Below are positions 11,397-24,448 of a DNA stretch of 64,000 nucleotides, piece by piece. Made by a program: the position numbers and the translations under genes. The notes beneath the pieces were generated by a model. That model was not told the origin of the DNA. It did not search any database and saw only the letters and a program-made list of their open reading frames with translations. Numbering within the stretch: the stretch's first letter is position 1; every line of letters begins with the position of its first letter. The stretch comes from Isochrysis galbana (lineage: Eukaryota > Haptophyta > Isochrysidales > Isochrysidaceae): positions 4,303,511 through 4,367,510 of the forward strand of contig CM030935.1 in assembly GCA_018136815.1 (NCBI GenBank), written 5' to 3'.

Positions 11397-11720
11397 TTCT
11401 CTCTCTCTTTCTCTCTCCTCTCCCTCTCTCTCTCGTCTCTGTTTCCTCTCTTTCCTCTCGTCTCTCGTCTCTCTCCCTCCCCCCCTCCCCCCCTCTCCCT
11501 CGTCTCTCGTCTCGTCCCTCTCCCTCCCTCTCTCTCTCTCTCTTCTCCCTCCCTCTCTCCTCTCTCTAACCCCCCCCCCCCCCGCCCCTCTTCCCCTCGC
11601 TCGCTCGCTCTCAAGGTTCGCAGCACAGGGGGCGGGGGCGCGGGGGCGCGGGGGGGGGGGGCGCGGGGGCGCGGGGGGAGGGGGGGAAGGGGGCTCGCTC
11701 GTTGATGAAACCGGACCCGC
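11300..11720. repeat. (CT)n and G/C-run tract upstream of GPD
   Basis: CT-rich sequence (GA in the GPD sense) from about 11308 to 11570 is followed by C and G homopolymer runs to about 11695. It starts within 20 bp of the GPD start codon. Confidence 0.85.
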
Positions 11721-14304
11721 TCAGATACTCTCGATCTATCTCGCTCTCTCCCGCCAAAAGCAGTGAGGCCATCAGTGGGCCAGCGAACCCCTCTCTGCGC
11801 ACTCTTCGGAGAACGGCGGCCAATTTTTACATAACCTCTGGCCGCGCGGTCGCGAGGGCGCCAGACTTCCCACGCCGGAGCGGCAATTAGTCTCATCTCG
11901 CTAGGACAGCGAGGGGAGGTGGACGACCCCAGAACGTGAGACCTTGGTGAGCCAGATTTCAGAAAAAAAGCGCGAGTTTGGAAGAGTTTCACTCCAGTTC
12001 CCGACTGACTGGCTCGGCAAAGAGGGGGTCCACTCTCTCTCTCTGAAGGAGGGGCTCTCTCTCTCTCTCTCTGTGAGAGGACTCTTCTCTCTCTCTCTCT
12101 CTCTCTCGAGCGGAGGAAGAAGGCGGGAACAACTCACCACACGGCGCCGATGAGGGAAAACACCGAGAGCAGTTCTTCCCGCTGGCAAGCCCCGAAAGAG
12201 ACGTAGATAAAGCGAACCTACATTCATCTCTCCAAGGCCTCGCGCTCCTTCGGTTCCCCAGCGGGGGGGCGGAGGGGGCACACTGTGTTCACGGATGATT
12301 CGGCCCCCTACCGGCGAAAAGCCTCCCTCCCCTCCGGCCCTGGACTCGCCTCTCGCGAGTTTAATGGATTCGAGAAGAGTCTTGAAATGAATCGCGATTT
12401 CCAATAGGACCGAATTCTTTGGGACATCCCCAATCCAAATCCCAAATTCGGATCGTTCGATTGTATCGCCTCCGCCCCATGTGGTCACCGATAAATACGT
12501 GTCAAGTGTGTCCAAACCGGGCTACGATCACAGTTGCATGTTGCATGCCGAGGGCTCGGGGATGGCCCACACACCCGCCGCTGCGCCGATCTCTAACATG
12601 GTATGCAAATCGGTATGCAACTTGTTGCCAAGGTACTCATAACATGGATGGTTTCAAGTGTTCGTATTGCTCATTATAGTATGTAGCATGTCATTAGTTT
12701 TAGTTGCTTGTTACTTGCCCTTGACCAGACTTGCTCCGAGAAGTCACCTAACTTGCCTTGCTTTCTTGCCCTTCCCCTGGCCCAACTTGTCAAAACTTGC
12801 TTTTGTTGTGAGTGACACTGAGTGATAACGTGTAAGACCCGTAACAGGTTTGATTTGAGCAATCTGGATATCTGGTTGGAGTTCAGATTTGGTATCCAGA
12901 TAGTATCCGGATACCTCTGGAGCTCATTAGGAATATCCAGATAGATACTGATAGTCGGGCAGACATGCCAGATATGCCAGATATTCGGAATATCCGGGTA
13001 TTAGAAACTTATTCTTATTCTCCCGGCCACCTTAAATAGATCGACGCCCCTCCGCCACCGTCGCCCTCAAACAAAAGGGGGCAAGCAAGCTAGCAAGGGG
13101 TCACCGCCACACTTTATCATAGTTGATTGTCGTGGATTGTGGTTGAGTAAGTCGGCGGGTACAACATAAAAAACCATCTGAAGATTCTGGGCTATACACC
13201 TACTAGTTTCGGGTCCTCCTATCCCTATCGCTAACAAACACCGCCATTACTTACTTCCCTCCCTCCACCTCGTTCAACGACTCGTTCTCGTTCCCTGCCC
13301 TCTAATAGATAGTAGATAGAGACACTACGACATTTACATTTACCCTCTTATTGCGATTACTTGCTTCGGTCTCACCTAACTTGTCAGCATGCTCAGAGCT
13401 CAGATCTCAGATCTACCTAAATTGCGAAAAAACTTGCGGGCAAGTCTGGTCAAGGGCAACTTGTTACTTATTGTGGTAGATTATTGGGGCCGCGTCGGTA
13501 GGCTACTAGCTGGTAGGGCGGTCAAACAGTGTTTTTTAATAAGGGGTGAAAAAATGACCATCTCAGAATTGAGGAAATTTGAGGATTTTTCACGGTAGAA
13601 AGTTCCCAATACACCCAACTAGCACATATCCGGGGTCCATTAGGACCCGGACCCCCCCCCTTGGGCCCCCACAACAAAACGTAATCAAAAAAAGACAGAA
13701 GACGCTAAAATCGCAAAAGCTTGAAAAGCTCAACTTCAAGTCGAAACCGGGCGCGCTGCGTGCCCGTTTTCGACGATCCATCCGGATGGGGGACCCCACC
13801 AGATACCCAACACACAGGTCCCCTGCAGGCGGCCTCGGGCCTCGGGCGCCGGGCGCGGCGCGGCCGCCAAGCATACGGGCCACGCCGAGCCGTGAGTAGA
13901 CGTGATGCGTGAGTACGAGTACGAGTGCGCGCGCCAGCTGGCCGCGCCCCCCGCTGCAAGGCGGAAGGGGTGGGGTTGTGAGGTTGGGGGTGGGGTTGGC
14001 CCGCGCACTCGACTTTTGTCTCCGCAAGAACAAGAAGCAAAAAAGAAGAAACCCGCCCCACCCACCCACCCCCGCCCCTAAGAAACATCAAATAAGAAAC
14101 CCCCGGGCGGAGCCCGGTGGGGGCAAGAAAGCTTTAGAACCCTTTGAGTCCTGTTTTAATGGCGCACCCCCACTATATGTCACGGACTTGTACTGAACCG
14201 CGCAACCGCGCGACACGAACACTTGATTACTTTACTGATTGTTTGGGTGGACTTGTATTAGTACCTTTACTACTAGCAGTATATTTGTCTCGTGTGGCGA
14301 CGCG
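11721..14304. other. Intergenic, no gene seen
   Basis: CT repeats occur at 12030-12110, a cluster of GGATATCC-like short palindromes at 12860-13010, and a G/C-rich block at 13740-14080. None of the open frames resembles a known protein or continues by plausible splicing. Confidence 0.35.
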
Positions 14305-16697
<2,393 letters not shown>

Positions 16698-17771
16698 TCC
16701 ATATGCCTCAAATAAGCGCCCCCCTCATCACCGCCCACCTGTTGTACGTATGGACATATCCCGTCACTTTTTATCCGTTTGGATTGCCTGAAGGCAAGCT
16801 AGTACTCAAGAGTCAGCTGCAGCCTTGCTTTCGACGCAAGCAAGAAGCCAGCGGCCCAGGTCGATCGCCTAGGCCGCGAGCGGGATGCGAGTGGGCAGTT
16901 CATCTTCTCAGCACGCGGCCCGTGCAAGGACGGAGTTCTTAGGTAGGCCTTGTCATACTAGCCTCGTGGTAATGACGTGCTCATCTTGGCACGTCAGGCT
17001 CGACTTGCAAGAGTAGTTGGAGCCCTTTGTGTATGCTCTTTGCTTGGTTTGCGGGGCGGCACTTGCAAGGCGGGCGAGGAGAAAACTTCGGTAGGAGCAG
17101 TCCTGTTTCACTCCTTAATCCTCTTTCACTCCTCTCAATTCTGCTCTTTCTATTGCCTCCTCCTTGAGGTCGACGATGGCGTGCGGTCGTCCTCAACAAC
17201 ATCTACATTTTGCGTGTGCTCGCGTTCTGCGCCTTTTCTATTGTGAGAGTGACTGGTGGCTTCTCTTGCGGGTAGATCTGGGGACGTGGGCCTTTCCAAG
17301 ATGTGCACCCTTCTTCTTACACGCCTCCTGTCAAGTGCAAGTGCCCATCCATCGCTGAAACGGTAACGACATTTTTTTCTCCGTACCAGGGGTTTATACA
17401 TTATTCCACCAAAAAAACCACAAAATCGGATGGTGGATGTGGTCCACGAGAGCTCAAATAATGAGTTCCGACCACGACGAAGAAGGTCGATCTGCATATC
17501 AACTGAGTTTATACTTGGTTCACATGGGGGAGGCGCCTCGTGCCCTCCCGCTCAGGCTCCAATTCCCCTCCGGGGGGCCTGTCGGTCACCCTCACGCACT
17601 CTGCCTTCTGGCATGAGCTGAGCATTCACCATCCTGACCCAGACCCCCAGTGGGCGCGGGCCAGGACTCGCACTCTATTAAAAAATCTTCTTAAAAATCC
17701 CCGCTACACGTGCGGCTTGCGGCAGTGTGCTTATGTACCTCCCTACTACCCAATCTTAACCCCTAACAAAC
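16698..17771. other. Intergenic after PRMT
   Basis: No gene is recognised. Around 17500-17600 a segment (TTTATACTTGGTTCACATGG, then a CTCAGGCTCCAATT stretch) is shared in part with 59870-59900. Positions 17679-17755 match 45628-45705, each just outside an R1 copy. Confidence 0.4.
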
Positions 17772-18498
17772 ACTACTAAGTTTATACTTAGCTCGCCCAC
17801 GGGGGGGCACGAGCCCCCCCCTCTCTCCACTCCTCCCCTGCCATGGGGGAGGAACCACCCATCCTCCTGGCACGCCTGATGGCTTGCCAGGAGGCTATTG
17901 CCCTGCTGACCCTCTCTCCCACTGACAGGCTCGCCTGATTCGCCCATCCTGGCCCGGCGTGGCCAGCCCATTGCTCCAACCCCCCCTCCCCCCCTGTTCG
18001 ACAGGCAGACAGGTGCAGCGTGGGGGCCCCTGAGGCTCAGGAGCGCCAGCGAGGGAGAGGCAGGGGGGGCCAGGGCCCAGCCCCAGCCTCGTCTGCCCCC
18101 TGAGCTGGCCTCCATGAGCCTCCAGGGTCGCCAATGGGCAGCTGCAGGCCTGCCACAGGCGCGCCATCGCGCGTGCCGCAGGAGAGGGGAGAGAGAGCGC
18201 GGAGAAGGGGGTGGGCGGAGCTCCGCTCCGCCCACCGAAAAATAGGTAAGTCCCGCACCTGTTTACAGGATAAGTCGGGACTGAGGTCGCCGCCCACTCG
18301 GAGACACAGGAGGAAGAGAGGGAACAGATCACCGGGGGGAGGCGCGGGCCACCGGACCATATCCAAGCCCTTCACCCCAATCCCCCTAGTAGTGCACGGG
18401 GTGAGCCGCCTGATGGCGGGGGGAGAAGGGCTGGGAGCGTGGGGGTGTAGAAAGTTTTCCTACGTGAGTAGAAAGTAGAGGGTCCACGGCTGCGCGTG
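17772..18498 (-). mobile_element. Element family R1, copy 2
   Basis: Minus orientation, with the AAGTTTATACTTAG hairpin end at the left (17775) and the core to about 18225. The segment 18225-18498 matches the 5' half of the 61594-62351 copy (CTTTCTACTCACG, ATCAGGCG, GTGCACTACTAGGGGGAT, TGTAAACAGGTGCGGGACTTAC). The extreme 5' end seen in other copies is missing or diverged. Confidence 0.75.
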
Positions 18499-19817
18499 CA
18501 AAGGGCCACCTCTGCTGCCTCGGCAGCATCCGGGCCGTTCGTCGCTGCAGCACTCTCGCAAGCTGCACCACTCCCGCAACACTGGGAATGCGTGACGCTA
18601 AGCCTTCGCCTTCTGAAGGAGCCCAGCCGGAGAGCGCCTGACTCACCACTGGTTGCCAAATCTGCGACACCACTGACTTCGGGCGCTCGACTGGCGACCT
18701 CTACGGCCTCAGCAGCATCCTCGCAGTTTGTCGCTGCAGCACTCCAGCAACCACCCCGGGAGTGCGCAACGCTACCCCTTCGCCGTCTGAAGGAGCCTAG
18801 GCCCCAGACATGACCATTAATGCAAGCCGGGGCGCTCAGATGACCCGCCCGCCCGTCCCCGGGCTCTGCCGGGGTCTCTGCAGGGCCTGCAGGGACATCT
18901 TCACCTGCGTCTTCACCTGCGTCGGCGTGCGGCATCGGCCAGCGGCTCAGTGTAGGTGCGCATCTTCCCATTTGGAAATTTTTTTATTGAGGCCCTCTCG
19001 GGACGATCCCTCATGCCGAGCCAAGGCGACGCCGTTCTCGTCGCGTACGTGGTGCTGCTCGGCCTCTCCTTCGGAGTGCTCGCGGGGGGCTCATGGTAGG
19101 GTGAGACTCCCCGCGGGAGGGGAAGAAACCGGAGGGAAAGGAGACCAAATGAAGGCAAGCCGCCTTCTCGTCTATTGCTCATACCCTACAACCCTCCTCT
19201 CCTCGCCAGCCCCTGCCATCCCAGTCCTCCTCTCGCTCGCCCTCGCCTCTCGCCGCTCGCTAGATGTCGTTCTCGCCGCCGTCCTCGCCCTCGCCTAGGC
19301 CCGCCTGGCCTTCCTCTGCTGACGGCTGACGGGCTTCAGCCCGTCAGCGTCTCCGAAGTCGTTCCCACCGCCGCGCCTACCGCCGGCTTCGCTCCCTCCT
19401 CATTGCCCTCAGACCCAACGGGTCTGCCCAATTTGTCACGATACTAGAAGTTGTAATAGGCTATCTATCTAATAGGGGTGTAAGCTGATATTACTACTAA
19501 TGTAAGTTCTGATGTAAGTGTAAGCTCAAAAGCACTGTAAGCTTACGGACTGACAGTCCAACTAGGATTATAATGCGGTCATGTGTGTCGTGGCTTGTCG
19601 TGTTGGTGCATGGCTAGTGGCAGTAGCGCCACTAACATTCAGTTGTTTTATATAAGGTCGGTCCGCATAAGTCCGAGCTATCCGTGCATTAGCACTACAC
19701 CTAGGTAGGCTCCCTGAGAAAGAGAAGGTGAGGGTATTGTCTGGGCCCCAACTTTACCCATCTCCACGCCCTTATAAGACGATCCGCCCTCTTCCCACAC
19801 CGCCCTTGCGATGCATA
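18499..19817. repeat. Repeat mosaic (R2, R4 and a diverged tandem duplication)
   Basis: Positions 18505-18810 hold two diverged tandem copies of a ~190-bp unit; 'GCAGCATCC...TTCGTCGCTGCAGCACTC' is recognisable in both. Positions 19170-19440 (R2) match 32851-33115 in the opposite orientation and include the 22-bp hairpin formed by CTGACGGGCT and its complement. Positions 19572-19640 (R4) match 25716-25780. No gene is seen. Confidence 0.6.
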
Positions 19818-22800
19818 TCAATATAAGCGCACTAACGGCGGTGGAGGCCCAAGGGCAATCGCCACCTCCTCCTGACTAGATGTTGTAGCAAGGCTCAGAG
19901 GTGACAGGGCCTCGCTGGTGGCCGCACTTGCTTCATGCATTAGCATGAGGCCGGACGGCGGGAACTCGTGTGTGGGCTCGCTCGCCTCGATCTGCACTCG
20001 CACTGCGCTCGACGAGGCGGGAGCTGCAAGGGGAGTCGCAACCCCGCCGTGAATTGTCCGGAAGGCGGGTGGTGGGGGCTGACAACCCAAGACGTTGGCC
20101 TGCACCTGACTTGCAATCCGAGCTAGACTAAAAGAGGCTGAATCTCCTTCGGCGGCCGCAGCCGCTCCGTGCACTGCCACTGTGCTCAATGGCAACGAGG
20201 ACTCGATCGCACCCATCTTCTGCCGTCGCCTTCTCCTTGACGTCGCACCCGGCTTTGCACAACTTTCGGAACCCTTGCTAGCCACTTTCGCTCGGCACGC
20301 CGCAGACGGCTTTGACGTTGTGGAGGCGGCCGCTCGAGACGACTGTGGAGCTGCAGGTAGCTCGTCGGAGCCCCAAGCCGTGCTGGACTCTGGACATGGA
20401 GCCCCACGGGCAAGCACGTTTGCCTCGATCCGTGATGCCATTTCAGCAAGGCTTAATGAGGCGGGCACTACCTGAGTGGCTGCCGCCTCTCCCTCCACCG
20501 GCGCGCCGGGGGCTGTATTCAGTCGCGTCCGGGACACGACTGCACTCGTCCTTCTGCGCTGGCTGCCCGTCGCCTTTGCAGCGCGGCTTGTGGAGCCGTC
20601 ACTTAAACTTGCTGCTTCCGATAGGGGCACCATTGATGGTTTCCTCGATGCCCTCGCGGCGCCAGCTCGAGGCGGCCGCGATGCCGCAAGCGCGTCGCCG
20701 CTAGCAGTGCGCGGCCGTTGACGTCGAAGGAATCTTCTCACCAACTCAACCCACGCGAGCCAAGGGCGAGCTCGATTGAGATCCCTGCCGCGCCGAGAGG
20801 CGCGAGCAAGGTCGCTGCCCTCGGCTGCACGCGTCCGCTTCCTCCGTAGAGTCTCCCACCTAATTCGGCAAGCCACAGCGTCATGTCCGGATATGTGCGT
20901 GGCAATGAGCGACCAATCTGCTTCATCTTGTCGAAGCCACGGTACCAAGACCTCCAACCGCTCGTCTCCACCTCCCGAGCCAAGCCACGGGGAAGGCGGG
21001 TGCTCGTCACGAGGATCTCCTTCGCTTCGCTGAGTGGCTTCGTGCAATGAAATGTTCGCGAGATAGCGCGGTTCAACACTGCTGGGAGGGGGGGGCTGAT
21101 CGCTTTTAGTTCTAAGGCGCGCGCAAGGCACAACCGCGCGACCGATTTCGAGCGACGCCTCGTCGCTAGGCCCGGACCCTGCAGGTACTAGCTCCGTGCC
21201 GTACGAGATGATTGGGGCGCCGTAGTCAACAAGGATCTCCTCGCCCGCCTGGATGGACCATGAGGCGACAAGCAAGACAACCTTCCAGCGAGAGCGCGCC
21301 ATGAATGAGACGAGGTATGCGTTCGGCGTCTTGGAATGACGCGCGTAAGATGCCAGATGACGGTGACGAGTGCTCTCACCCCAGCCAAGCACCTTGGCCA
21401 TGGTATGGCACGCGTCGATGCAAAAGCTCGGCTGGCCAGGAACATCGACTCGCACGAGCCTTTGTAGCGCCGCCTCCTCGGCACTGCGCGGAATCATGCT
21501 GGCCGCTCGCCGCCAATATGAACCTTCAACATGCCGAGTGATCTTCTCCACCTGTATGCGCGGCCCACCGAATTCGCCCACGATCTGTCCCTGTGCAAGT
21601 CGCGTGCGCGCGTACAAGCTCAGCCCATCGGGGGTGTCGATGCGTTCCACCGCACAGAGGTGTCTCTTTGCGCGCCGCGTTGCGCAGTGTGGTGCTTCGG
21701 AGCCGGCGTCCGACGCAACAGCACGCTTGAAGCTTCGCGGAGGGTGTGCCCACGATCCCGAGGCGGCGAAGGCAGCATCGCCCAGCTCAAAGGCAGCGAG
21801 GGTGAGCATACGAGCCGTCGATCTTGCGAGAGTGCGCTCGACATCGCAACATCTCTCCAGGATGCACTCTACTCGGCTTGGCGCGCCTCTTGCTGCGCCA
21901 TCAATAGCCACGCTCGTGTCTTCGTGTGGGATAGGACTCTCAGAGCACTGACGCACGTCAAGCCAAGGGCACCAGAAGCGTTCGCGGAGGAACACACAAC
22001 GCTCTCCGCATTGGCACAAGGGCGTCTCGGTATGCGGCGGAATCTCCGTCTCGAACGCGCAGCATCTCTCTTCTACACCCCAATCTTCCACCGCACACCA
22101 CCACCTCGCATTCTCCCACACTGCCGGTTGTCCGCACTGGCACAGTGGAGGTGGTGCCGGTGGTGGTCTCACAGAGGGGAGCAAGATGCACGCCTGATAT
22201 CTATTGCCCACGCGAGGACCCTTAGGAAGCCAATTTCCAAACCACTCGTGTGTTGACGCGGAGCGGGGCTCCCATGAAGCTTGAGAGGCAGAAGCATCGG
22301 GAGGGGCGGGGGCAACGGCCGGACGGGACACGTTGTCCACCGATTTTTCACTTGTTCCCCACGACGTGCACGCGCTCACCGTGATGTGCTTATCGCAATC
22401 AACTTCGCGACCTGCCGAGCGACCTGCCGAGCGAAAAGCTCCACGAGCTGCCAAGCGTGAGCGGAAACGCCTGCCACCTGGGCTGAAGTAATAGTGAGAC
22501 ACATTCGGTCGGCCGGACGGGACGACGTTGTTCAAGTACGTTCTCGACTCCACGGTCCATCCGGCGCTGAAGGCACCTGTTCCTAACATGTCATCGACCG
22601 CTTCCCTTCCCAAAAGCTGCTTTGATGATTTGCTTGAGGCCTTAACGCTGGTCCCATTCGTCTGGCACTTTCGGCGCCTCATCACAGCCGCTCGTGCGCG
22701 CGATGCACCTGCGCCATTCTCATCGTCTCGCATGCGCTTGCTGCCAGCTACCGACGTACGAGAAGCCACTTGCCTAGCGCTTGCCCGTGCATGCCCTTCC

Positions 22801-24347
22801 GCCTTCAAGCGCTCTTCTCGCCAAAAAGCCTCGACTAGTTGCGGCGACAAGTGCTCCTCCGGTTCCCATGTGTCGTATTTTGGTCCGTAACCCTGCCAGC
22901 GAACACGGTATTCGGGCAACCCGGCACCGGTCTTCCTGATGCGCATAATCCGTTCGACAAAGTATCGCTCCTCACAGTCGTCATCCTTGGCGAGTGGGTC
23001 CTCGGGAGCCTCGCAATCAGCATGTGAGGGATCGAAGCTCTTGTTGTCCCGACACGTCCAATGCTCGCAAGACGGCTCTTCCGCGACCACACGCCACTTT
23101 CCGCACTCGTTGCATTGAGCCCAGAGGAGTTGCTCGTTGGAATCGCTGTCTTCGCCGGAAAAGCACTCATCAAACTCATTCTCGTTGCGCCTAGTCAACG
23201 GGCGAGGTTCACCCGATGCTCGTAGAAGGCCACCGACTTCATCCAAGGGTTCACGCTCGACTTGGGTAGGAAGGGCGTGGATATCCACAGCGCCCCTAGG
23301 CGAGCGGAAAGCGTGAGATTGAGGGGATGATGGCTGCGACTGCACGGAAGAGACACCAACCAAGGGTGAGATGCGCACTTTCAACGATCCGACGGAGAGC
23401 GGCGACGGTCGTGTCGTCGTCGTGAGATTGGGATGTAGAGTTTTGCTCCGTGCATTCGGCCACGCGGCATCCCGCTCGTCGCCATGAGGCCTGCTTTGCG
23501 GCTGTATTCCGGTGCCGCCTAAGATTTTCTGCGCACCGTTGCGGTCCTCATTCGTTGCCTCTATGGCACAGATCCTTCCGAAGCTCGCAGTGAGAGCTTC
23601 ATGAACTGGGCGGACTGTGGACGCGCGACTAAGGCCATGCTCGTCGCCGGTGACCTCCTCCGACTCGGGTGGCACTGCCGCTTCTCTCCCCACGCACACC
23701 TCCGAGTCCTCTACCACCTCACTACAGCAGGCCTGAGAGAGAGCGGCGTAAGTGTATTCGGCCATCGAGTGCTGAGGCGTGAGCGCGCGGTTTGTGCGTC
23801 CCATGGCCGACTCCATATCAGACTCAATCGCCACTTGAATATTGATCTCCTTCTCCATGCCATTGCAGACGTGACTGCGGCTGACAGGAAAGGCAGGCCA
23901 TTCGTGGAGCGGTCTGAGCACACGGCTCGCGCCGTGGTCGTCGCCCGTACACTCTTCCTCCTCGCGCACCATCGCGGCCTCTCTACCCACCTCCGCCTCG
24001 ACCTCTTGCACTTCATCGCCTTCCCAGACTCTAGCGAGGCTGTCGAAGGTGTATTCAGCAACTTGACGCTGCAGATTAAGTTCATGGCTCGCATCAAGCG
24101 TGCCTTTCCACTCTCCCGTAACCTGATCCATACCCGAATCGTCCTCCAACACCATGCCTTCGTAAGCCTGAGCGTTACTAGCGCATACGGAGGGTAGCTT
24201 GGGCTGTGGTGAGATCGCGCGGCTCACGCCGTGCTCATCGCCTGCAGCCTCCACAATCGTCTGAGGCACTATTGCTGCTCCCGTCCCGGTTTTCACCAGC
24301 AGGTCCTTCATAGACTCGCCTCTACAGGCCCGAGCGAGGGTGGCGGA
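19818..24347 (-). CDS. CW-chromo-SET-SANT chromatin protein, 5' end in gap
   Basis: A single open frame of 1509 residues runs from the assembly gap to the stop. From the first residue after the gap: ~100-residue tandem repeats (residues 1-250); a CW zinc finger near 409-445 (WAQCNECGKWRVV, then HWTCRD and a final Cys); a chromodomain near 460-510 (YFVERIMRIRK, YRVRWQGYGPKYDTWEPEE); two short Cys modules near 735 and 777, each starting PLCQCG; a SET domain near 900-1045 with YARHSKTPNAYL and AGEEILVDYG (the NHSxPN and GEExxxDYG equivalents); a SANT/Myb-like helix set near 1143-1170; and a C-terminal tail with three short LSLA repeats. CW and chromo modules read methylated histone tails and SET methylates lysines, so a nuclear histone-lysine methyltransferase role is likely. 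There is no classical pre-SET or post-SET. The substrate cannot be told. The N-terminus is lost. Confidence 0.88.
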   Translation of the reverse strand, partial: SATLARACRGESMKDLLVKTGTGAAIVPQTIVEAAGDEHGVSRAISPQPKLPSVCASNAQAYEGMVLEDDSGMDQVTGEWKGTLDASHELNLQRQVAEYTFDSLARVWEGDEVQEVEAEVGREAAMVREEEECTGDDHGASRVLRPLHEWPAFPVSRSHVCNGMEKEINIQVAIESDMESAMGRTNRALTPQHSMAEYTYAALSQACCSEVVEDSEVCVGREAAVPPESEEVTGDEHGLSRASTVRPVHEALTASFGRICAIEATNEDRNGAQKILGGTGIQPQSRPHGDERDAAWPNARSKTLHPNLTTTTRPSPLSVGSLKVRISPLVGVSSVQSQPSSPQSHAFRSPRGAVDIHALPTQVEREPLDEVGGLLRASGEPRPLTRRNENEFDECFSGEDSDSNEQLLWAQCNECGKWRVVAEEPSCEHWTCRDNKSFDPSHADCEAPEDPLAKDDDCEERYFVERIMRIRKTGAGLPEYRVRWQGYGPKYDTWEPEEHLSPQLVEAFWREERLKAEGHARASARQVASRTSVAGSKRMRDDENGAGASRARAAVMRRRKCQTNGTSVKASSKSSKQLLGREAVDDMLGTGAFSAGWTVESRTYLNNVVPSGRPNVSHYYFSPGGRRFRSRLAARGAFRSAGRSAGREVDCDKHITVSACTSWGTSEKSVDNVSRPAVAPAPPDASASQASWEPRSASTHEWFGNWLPKGPRVGNRYQACILLPSVRPPPAPPPLCQCGQPAVWENARWWCAVEDWGVEERCCAFETEIPPHTETPLCQCGERCVFLRERFWCPWLDVRQCSESPIPHEDTSVAIDGAARGAPSRVECILERCCDVERTLARSTARMLTLAAFELGDAAFAASGSWAHPPRSFKRAVASDAGSEAPHCATRRAKRHLCAVERIDTPDGLSLYARTRLAQGQIVGEFGGPRIQVEKITRHVEGSYWRRAASMIPRSAEEAALQRLVRVDVPGQPSFCIDACHTMAKVLGWGESTRHRHLASYARHSKTPNAYLVSFMARSRWKVVLLVASWSIQAGEEILVDYGAPIISYGTELVPAGSGPSDEASLEIGRAVVPCARLRTKSDQPPPPSSVEPRYLANISLHEATQRSEGDPRDEHPPSPWLGSGGGDERLEVLVPWLRQDEADWSLIATHISGHDAVACRIRWETLRRKRTRAAEGSDLARASRRGRDLNRARPWLAWVELVRRFLRRQRPRTASGDALAASRPPRAGAARASRKPSMVPLSEAASLSDGSTSRAAKATGSQRRRTSAVVSRTRLNTAPGAPVEGEAAATQVVPASLSLAEMASRIEANVLARGAPCPESSTAWGSDELPAAPQSSRAAASTTSKPSAACRAKVASKGSESCAKPGATSRRRRRQKMGAIESSLPLSTVAVHGAAAAAEGDSASFSLARIASQVQANVLGCQPPPPAFRTIHGGVATPLAAPASSSAVRVQIEASEPTHEFPPSGLMLMHEASAATSEALSPLSLATTSSQEEVAIALGPPPPLVRLY

Positions 24348-24348
24348 G

Positions 24349-24448
24349 NNNNNNNNNNNNNNNNNNNNNNNNNNNNNNNNNNNNNNNNNNNNNNNNNNNN
24401 NNNNNNNNNNNNNNNNNNNNNNNNNNNNNNNNNNNNNNNNNNNNNNNN
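24349..24448. other. Assembly gap (100 N)
   Basis: A run of exactly 100 N, probably a placeholder of unknown size. The SET-protein repeats run into it from the left and the coiled-coil repeats run out of it to the right, so both 5' ends and the intervening promoter are missing. Collapse of tandem repeats is a likely cause. Confidence 0.99.

Noticed and set aside
18372..18971. Minus-strand 199-codon frame with two internal repeats
   Set aside because: The repeats are a diverged DNA tandem duplication next to mobile-element copies, and the frame runs into the R1 element; no recognised motif.
20182..22256. Several 80-240 codon plus-strand frames opposite the SET gene
   Set aside because: They are antisense shadows of one 1509-residue frame with clear conserved domains.
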